A program made the translations under genes and the position numbers. Positions 6,599-10,481 of a stretch of 10,481 nucleotides of DNA are shown here, piece after piece (position 1 is the stretch's first letter; every line of letters begins with the position of its first letter). The notes under the pieces were generated by a model. It was not told the origin of the DNA and searched no databases. It saw nothing but the letters and a program-made list of their open reading frames with translations. Origin of the DNA: Lachnospiraceae bacterium (GTDB lineage: Bacteria > Bacillota_A > Clostridia > Lachnospirales > Lachnospiraceae); assembly GCA_028694115.1 (NCBI GenBank), contig JAQUUB010000132.1, forward strand, positions 1 to 10,481, in the 5' to 3' direction.

Positions 6599-6608
6599 AT
6601 GCTATAAT
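6580..6608 (+). promoter_or_regulatory. Promoter of the MarR-controlled operon
   Basis: -35 TTGCAA at 6580-6585 and a perfect -10 TATAAT at 6603-6608 are separated by 17 bp. The start site would be near 6614-6616, inside the downstream palindrome. Confidence 0.8.
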
Positions 6609-6636
6609 GATATTAGTTTCAAGTGAAACTAATATC
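6609..6636. promoter_or_regulatory. MarR operator 2, perfect 12-bp inverted repeat
   Basis: GATATTAGTTTC (6609-6620) and GAAACTAATATC (6625-6636) are perfect inverted copies around AAGT. It lies between the -10 box and the ribosome site of the MarR gene and is the likely autoregulatory site. The RNA would also form a strong hairpin just before the Shine-Dalgarno sequence at 6639-6643. Confidence 0.8.
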
Positions 6637-6650
6637 ATGGAGGTATACTC

Positions 6651-7085
6651 ATGAATGAAAGCATAGGCAAATTGACTGCTGCAATCCATCGGAATTTGCA
6701 GATTATATTAAATCATAAGTTAAAGGACATTTCGATTCGAAGCGGACAGCATGATTTTTTTTATGTCATTTCACGAAATGAGGGTATAACACAAAAAGTT
6801 TTAAGCGAGTGGCTGTATATCAGTAAATCTACCACAGCTAAGGCTGTCAAGAACTTAATTGACAACGGTTATGTACGTAAAGAAAAGGATTCGGAGGATA
6901 ATCGTTTTGACCGTTTGTATCTGACAGATAAAGGTAAAGAAATATCTGCTCAGATGCAAGCGACATTTATGGAGGTCGTTGAGATAACGACAAAAAATCT
7001 TTCTCCATTAGAAATTAAACAAACGAAAGAATTGTTGAAAAAAATTCTAAATAATGTTTTAGAGGAAAATAAAGCGGAAGAATAG
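6651..7085 (+). CDS. MarR family transcriptional regulator
   Basis: A 144-residue winged-helix regulator, normal length for the family. The DNA-binding core is ITQKVLSEWLYISKSTTAKAVKNLIDNGYVRK (about residues 46-77), followed by the wing DSEDNRFDRLYLTDKGKEI (about 80-98); flanking helices make the dimer. It contains no cysteine, so it cannot work by thiol oxidation like OhrR-type members and is more likely to bind a ligand directly. GGAGG at 6639-6643 is seven bases before the ATG. Two related palindromes overlap its promoter, so autorepression of the whole MarR-MFS-NmrA operon is likely. The transporter gene follows after 38 bp. Confidence 0.9.
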   Translation: MNESIGKLTAAIHRNLQIILNHKLKDISIRSGQHDFFYVISRNEGITQKVLSEWLYISKSTTAKAVKNLIDNGYVRKEKDSEDNRFDRLYLTDKGKEISAQMQATFMEVVEITTKNLSPLEIKQTKELLKKILNNVLEENKAEE

Positions 7086-7123
7086 ACTTGCTTATTTGAG
7101 CTACTAAGAGAGGAATTATAAAC

Positions 7124-8278
7124 ATGGAAAATAAACCGAAAATATGGACTAAAGATTTTATTGGCATCACAATAATTAACCTGTTGATTTTTATGGGATT
7201 TCAAATGCTCATGCCCACGCTTCCACTTTATGTTAAGTCTTTAGGCGGTGCCGATTCTGTCATTGGCTGGATTACCGGTCTTACTACAATATCTGCCCTG
7301 ATTATCCGGCCTCTTTCCGGTGTAGCTGTTGATAAATGGGGACGTAAAGTGATACTGCTTGCTGGTATTGGGCTTATTATTGCTGCAACGCTGTCCTATT
7401 GGTGGTTCCCCTATGTGGGCGTCATTCTTGCAATTCGTTTTCTGCATGGATTTGGCTGGGGTGCATCCAGTACCTCAAGCAATACTGTAGCAACAGACGT
7501 TATTCCCAAAGAACGGTTTGGTGAATCCATGGGCTTTTTCAGCCTATCCTCAGGTCTGGCAATGGCATTGGCACCGGCACTTGGTCTCGCTTTATTTGCT
7601 GGGGGAAATGCATCAAATCTGATGTTTACATCTGCAGGATTTGGAGCAATCGCCTTCTGTCTGGCCTTTTTCTTCCGTTACCGTACTGTAGAGACGCAAC
7701 AAGTAGGTAAAAAGAAAGCTGCAATTTTTGAACATTCTTCTATACGGCCGGCTATTGTTATGTTTTTCGTTTCGGCTGCTTATGGTTCCATAGTCAGTTT
7801 TCTCTCTATATACGCGTTGGAAAAGGGAATCGCAAATATCGGTTTGTATTTTTTGGTATATGCTGCCGCAATGCTGGTAACCAGACCGATTTTCGGACGA
7901 TTAGTTGATCGTTTGGGATTCAACGCCACCATGTATCCAGGCTTGATTCTACTGGCCATAGCTATGGTAATCCTGTCCCAAGCATCTACAATGTTGATCT
8001 TTTTATTTGTCGCCCTTTTATATGGCATAGGATTTGGTGCGGTTCAGTCGAGCTTGCAAACTCTGGCTGTTATTTATGCTCCGAAAGACAGACTTGGAGC
8101 AGCAAATGCAACATTTTTCACCGGATTTGATGGTGGAATAGGGTTTGGTTCAATCATTGCCGGTATTGTCTCATCTGCATTGGGATACAATTGGATGTAT
8201 TTAACCTTTACCTTCTTCCCTATTCTTGCAGGACTTTTATATTTTTTAACTTCAGGGAAGACTAAAAAAGCAGATTAG
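7124..8278 (+). CDS. MFS transporter, probably drug or metabolite efflux
   Basis: A 384-residue integral membrane protein of the major facilitator superfamily, with about 12 hydrophobic segments starting near residue 12. The loop 2-3 signature appears as GVAVDKWGRK (residues 66-75) and again in the second half as GRLVDRLGFN, as expected from the internal duplication. RFLHGFGWGASSTSSNTVATD and the GFFSLSSGLAMALAPALG region resemble the proton-driven antiporter type that exports drugs. Its place directly behind a MarR regulator supports inducible efflux. AGGA at 7111-7114 precedes the ATG by nine bases. The exported substrate cannot be named; a sugar or metabolite exporter is possible. Confidence 0.87.
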   Translation: MENKPKIWTKDFIGITIINLLIFMGFQMLMPTLPLYVKSLGGADSVIGWITGLTTISALIIRPLSGVAVDKWGRKVILLAGIGLIIAATLSYWWFPYVGVILAIRFLHGFGWGASSTSSNTVATDVIPKERFGESMGFFSLSSGLAMALAPALGLALFAGGNASNLMFTSAGFGAIAFCLAFFFRYRTVETQQVGKKKAAIFEHSSIRPAIVMFFVSAAYGSIVSFLSIYALEKGIANIGLYFLVYAAAMLVTRPIFGRLVDRLGFNATMYPGLILLAIAMVILSQASTMLIFLFVALLYGIGFGAVQSSLQTLAVIYAPKDRLGAANATFFTGFDGGIGFGSIIAGIVSSALGYNWMYLTFTFFPILAGLLYFLTSGKTKKAD

Positions 8279-8309
8279 TTATTAAATAAAAGAGAGGAGA
8301 AATAAATTT

Positions 8310-9176
8310 ATGATTCTTGTTACAGGAGCAAATGGCAGACCCGGGCGTGCAATTATCCATACATTATCATCGAAGGGAGCACAGGTCAGGGCCTTTGTGC
8401 ACAAAGCAGAACAGATTGAAGAAATTATGTCTGTTGGAGCGACAGAAGCGGTGGCAGGAGATATGATGGACCAAAAGGCAATAAAGGATGCCTTTGCTGG
8501 TGTCAGTGCCATATATCATATTTGTTCGGCTATAAATCCGAATGAATTTGAAATAGGAAAAATCATGATCGAAGCTGCTCGCGAAGCCAAAGTAGAGCAA
8601 TTTGTGTACCATTCCGTACTACATTCCGTGCTTCAGGATATGCCACATCATCAGAAGAAGCTGATGGTAGAGGAATTTCTGGTGAATTCGGGAGTACCAT
8701 ATACAATTGTTCAGCCAGCGGTCTTTATGCAAAATATACTCGATTCTTGGGATGTGCTAAAGGATGAAGGGATTTTCAGACAGAAGTTTTTCACTTCCGA
8801 AGAAACCCGAATGTGTATGCTTGATCTGGAAGACTTGGCGGAAGCGGCTTCTATTATCCTTATGAACCCTGGTCACACAGGGGCAACATATGAGCTGAGT
8901 GGTCCTGAAAATTTGTCTTTGTCAGACATGACAGCAATATTAAAGCGACATCTTGAGCGTGAAATTAAAGTAGAAACGCCGAATGATGAAATATTTTTGG
9001 CACAGCTAAGGAAGCTTGGGGCAGACGACTATAGGGCAGACACCTTATTAAAGATGTTTCAGCATTATAATGAATACGGATTTATTGGTAACCCCAATGT
9101 TCTAACTTGGTTATTAGGCCGCAAGCCAAATGGTTTTTCTGCTTTTGTATTAAGGATGTTGGAGAAAGAAAAGTAA
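8310..9176 (+). CDS. NmrA-like NAD(P)-binding protein (atypical SDR)
   Basis: A 288-residue Rossmann-fold protein. The dinucleotide loop TGANGRPG is at residues 5-12. AGDMMDQKAIKDAFAGVSAIYHI (about 49-71) and QFVYHSVLHS (about 97-106) are typical NmrA/SDR strands, and GVPYTIVQPAVFMQNI (about 128-143) is the family's substrate-side motif. The usual Tyr-x3-Lys catalytic pair of classical SDRs is not evident; QorB-type members reduce quinones without it, while NmrA itself only senses the cofactor. AGAGGAGA at 8293-8300 is nine bases before the ATG. It lies 31 bp after the transporter in the MarR operon. The role may be quinone or electrophile reduction, or redox sensing. Confidence 0.85.
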   Translation: MILVTGANGRPGRAIIHTLSSKGAQVRAFVHKAEQIEEIMSVGATEAVAGDMMDQKAIKDAFAGVSAIYHICSAINPNEFEIGKIMIEAAREAKVEQFVYHSVLHSVLQDMPHHQKKLMVEEFLVNSGVPYTIVQPAVFMQNILDSWDVLKDEGIFRQKFFTSEETRMCMLDLEDLAEAASIILMNPGHTGATYELSGPENLSLSDMTAILKRHLEREIKVETPNDEIFLAQLRKLGADDYRADTLLKMFQHYNEYGFIGNPNVLTWLLGRKPNGFSAFVLRMLEKEK

Positions 9177-9243
9177 ACATATCATTTCACATGCCGCAGT
9201 AAAACGGCACTTGCGTCTGGTATTAATTAGATTCCATATTTTT

Positions 9244-9251
9244 AAAGGAGG
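9244..9251 (+). promoter_or_regulatory. Ribosome binding site deciding the VOC start
   Basis: AAAGGAGG, seven bases before ATG 9259, is the strongest Shine-Dalgarno sequence nearby. It rules out the longer reading from the TTG at 9211, whose extra residues do not fit the family. Confidence 0.85.
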
Positions 9252-9258
9252 CATTTTT

Positions 9259-9621
9259 ATGAATTTTTGTTGGAGCACTTTGAGAGTAAATAATTTGGAT
9301 GAATCCATTCAATTTTATACAGATATTATTGAGCTTGAGGTTGTAAATAGATTTAAGACGGGTCCATTGGAAATAGCATTTTTAGGCAGAGGAGAAACAA
9401 AAATAGAACTCATTTGCATGGATGAAAGTAATGAGATAAATGTCGGTAGCGACATTTCCTGGGGATTTGAAGTCGAATCTCTTGATCAGACCCTTGACCT
9501 AGTAAAAGAAAAAGGCATTGAAATTGAAAGTGAACCGATCCAGCCCAATCCTCATGTTCGATATTTCTTTATAAAGGACCCAAACGGTATGAGAATACAG
9601 TTAGTAGAGAATATTGTGTAG
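9259..9621 (+). CDS. VOC (glyoxalase/bleomycin resistance/dioxygenase) family protein without most of the canonical metal ligands
   Basis: A 120-residue cytosolic protein with two beta-alpha-beta-beta-beta halves: WSTLRVNNLDESIQFYTDII at the N-terminus and WGFEVESLDQTLDLVKEKGIEI in the second half, ending DPNGMRIQLVENI. Against E. coli glyoxalase I, the first His ligand is replaced by Trp5, the second-half His by a residue of the SWGF strand, and the last Glu by Gln (RIQLVE); only the Glu in KIELIC is kept. It is therefore unlikely to be a metal glyoxalase and more like a binding or sequestering member, such as bleomycin- or fosmidomycin-type resistance proteins, or a catalyst of another kind. 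It lies 82 bp after the NmrA gene. Ligand unknown. Confidence 0.8.
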   Translation: MNFCWSTLRVNNLDESIQFYTDIIELEVVNRFKTGPLEIAFLGRGETKIELICMDESNEINVGSDISWGFEVESLDQTLDLVKEKGIEIESEPIQPNPHVRYFFIKDPNGMRIQLVENIV

Positions 9622-9699
9622 ATTTGGTGGAAGAAAGCAGCAATTAGCTTGAAATTTAAATGATTAGATGGATCTAAGTTAAAAACTCAGGAGGGAAAA

Positions 9700-10119
9700 A
9701 TGAATATATCTATTTTTTATGCTACTACAACAGGGAACTCAAGAAAAATTTCAGAGGCTATCGGTGCAAGACTCAAAGTAAAATCACAGAATGTTACTGA
9801 AACTCCTATACCAAATGTAACCGATACACTTGTTATTGTCGGTGGAATTTACTTTGGAAAAAATAAAAAAGAGCTCAAAAGCTTTGTGAATGCTCTTGAT
9901 CCGGAAAAAGTCAAACGTGTTGCTGTTGTAACAACGAGTGGAGCCGGTCAAGGTCGTACTACAACTGCAGAAATCGTGGAGATACTGGAAAGTAAAAATA
10001 TAACCGTTCTTGGTGAATTTGGAGTGAGAGGTAAGGCTCTTATATTTCCTACAGGTCATCCAAATGAAGCTGATTTAAAAGCAGTAGCAGAGTGGGTTGT
10101 AAATACAATAAAGGAATGA
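9700..10119 (+). CDS. Flavodoxin domain protein
   Basis: A 139-residue short-chain flavodoxin. The phosphate-binding loop is ATTTGNSRK (residues 8-16), the second flavin loop is GGIYFGKNKKELKSF (about 48-62), and VVTTSGAGQGRTTT (about 76-89) is the third. It differs from the flavodoxin at 3277 in every motif and belongs to another branch. AGGAGGG at 9689-9695 precedes the ATG by four or five bases. It follows the VOC gene by 78 bp and is the last gene before a terminator, so it probably shares the MarR operon, though an undetected internal promoter cannot be ruled out. It would carry one or two electrons to an unknown partner. Confidence 0.83.
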   Translation: MNISIFYATTTGNSRKISEAIGARLKVKSQNVTETPIPNVTDTLVIVGGIYFGKNKKELKSFVNALDPEKVKRVAVVTTSGAGQGRTTTAEIVEILESKNITVLGEFGVRGKALIFPTGHPNEADLKAVAEWVVNTIKE

Positions 10120-10134
10120 TCCTTTATTGTTTCA
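10105..10134 (+). terminator. Terminator overlapping the end of the last flavodoxin gene
   Basis: ACAATAAAGGA (10105-10115) and TCCTTTATTGT (10120-10130) are perfect 11-bp inverted repeats around an ATGA loop that contains part of the TGA stop codon (10117-10119). Only a short T-run follows, so termination may be partial. The symmetry also allows it to work from the other strand. Confidence 0.7.
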
Positions 10135-10481
10135 AGAATAAGGCTGAATTACAATACTGCCAAATTGTTGTCTATAAACTGAGATTTATAAAAGCTGATA
10201 AGACAGTACAGAATTCAAAGCAGATAGAAATATGTGGTTGATAATAATGGGAAGGATATCCTTTTGGATATGTTTCCACGAACAGTCGATAGATGAAAAA
10301 TACCATTGATATGTTTCCAAGAACCAACAGTTCAAAAAACATCAATTCTGTCCTCTCGAGCCATGGTGTTAGAGGAAACATATCGACTGTGAACCTTTTA
10401 ATTTTCCCTATACTTTTTAATTATTTTGACTGAATGAATGTAAGGGTATTCAAGTTAGATTTATTCAGTAACGTGCCAATC
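10135..10481. other. Gene-free 3' end of the window
   Basis: Apart from the repeat cluster I see no supported gene here. The only longer open frame, minus strand 10381-10172 (69 codons), lacks a ribosome site and any family resemblance. The stretch also has the palindromes GGATATCC (10254-10261) and CTCGAG, and a very AT-rich part near 10395-10430. A following gene probably begins outside the window. Confidence 0.5.
10267..10390. repeat. Cluster of short direct and inverted repeats
   Basis: GATATGTTTCCA occurs at 10267-10278 and 10308-10319, and its inverse GGAAACATATC at 10374-10384. ACAGTCGATA at 10282-10291 is mirrored by TATCGACTGT at 10381-10390, overlapping the inverted copy. Both direct copies are followed by a GAAC word (10280-10283 and 10321-10324). 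This could be a regulatory site, a recombination site or the end of a mobile element; no gene explains it. Confidence 0.6.

Noticed and set aside
9192..9209. Hairpin TGCCG/CGGCA after the NmrA gene as a terminator
   Set aside because: The stem is only five base pairs and no T-tract follows, so termination there is not supported; the VOC gene may be in the same transcript.
9211..9240. TTGCGT with CATATT as an internal promoter for the VOC gene
   Set aside because: Both boxes are poor and the start would fall on the ribosome site at 9244-9251.
10172..10381. 69-codon minus-strand open frame in the gene-free end
   Set aside because: No ribosome site and no recognisable family; it overlaps the short repeat cluster, which better explains the local structure.

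Overview
The window looks like an AT-rich accessory stretch of a Bacillota genome, most likely a gut Clostridia/Lachnospiraceae. Signs are strong GGAGG ribosome sites, A/T-ending codons, and remnants of a phage SNF2 helicase and large serine recombinases of the kind common in that group. This assignment comes from recognising protein families, not from a search. Every supported gene is on the + strand.

Layout. (1) About 76-956 is a mobile-element scar: a frameshifted internal piece of a phage SNF2-type helicase joined directly to the C-terminal part of a large serine recombinase, followed by an intrinsic terminator (962-993). (2) 1033-6197 is a TetR-controlled redox operon of eight reading frames: flavin reductase, TetR regulator, aldo/keto reductase, flavodoxin, iron-sulfur flavoprotein, second aldo/keto reductase, carboxymuconolactone decarboxylase (CMD)-like protein, cupin. 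Its promoter carries two nearly identical palindromic operators. A short in-frame flavodoxin-like tail (3754-3816) may be left from a deleted gene. The CMD and cupin frames are one continuous frame broken by a single TAA and look like a split fusion gene. (3) 6198-6650 holds no intact gene. It has a second decayed recombinase 3' end in direct orientation, a terminator, a possible 5' fragment of a group II intron placed right after that terminator, and a MarR-type promoter with two operators. (4) 6651-10119 is a second redox/efflux operon: MarR regulator, MFS transporter, NmrA-type NAD(P)-binding protein, VOC protein without most of the canonical metal ligands, and flavodoxin, ending at a hairpin that overlaps the last stop codon. 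(5) 10135-10481 has no convincing gene but contains a cluster of direct and inverted short repeats.

How it may work together (inference). Each operon begins with a repressor-controlled promoter and encodes flavin- or nicotinamide-dependent reductases plus small ring- or adduct-handling enzymes; the second adds an efflux pump. That fits inducible handling of small electrophiles such as quinones, aldehydes or xenobiotics, with flavodoxins and the Fe-S flavoprotein moving electrons. The substrate cannot be read from the sequence. The first operon lies between two decayed recombinase ends, so the region is probably a site where mobile elements inserted repeatedly and left cargo.
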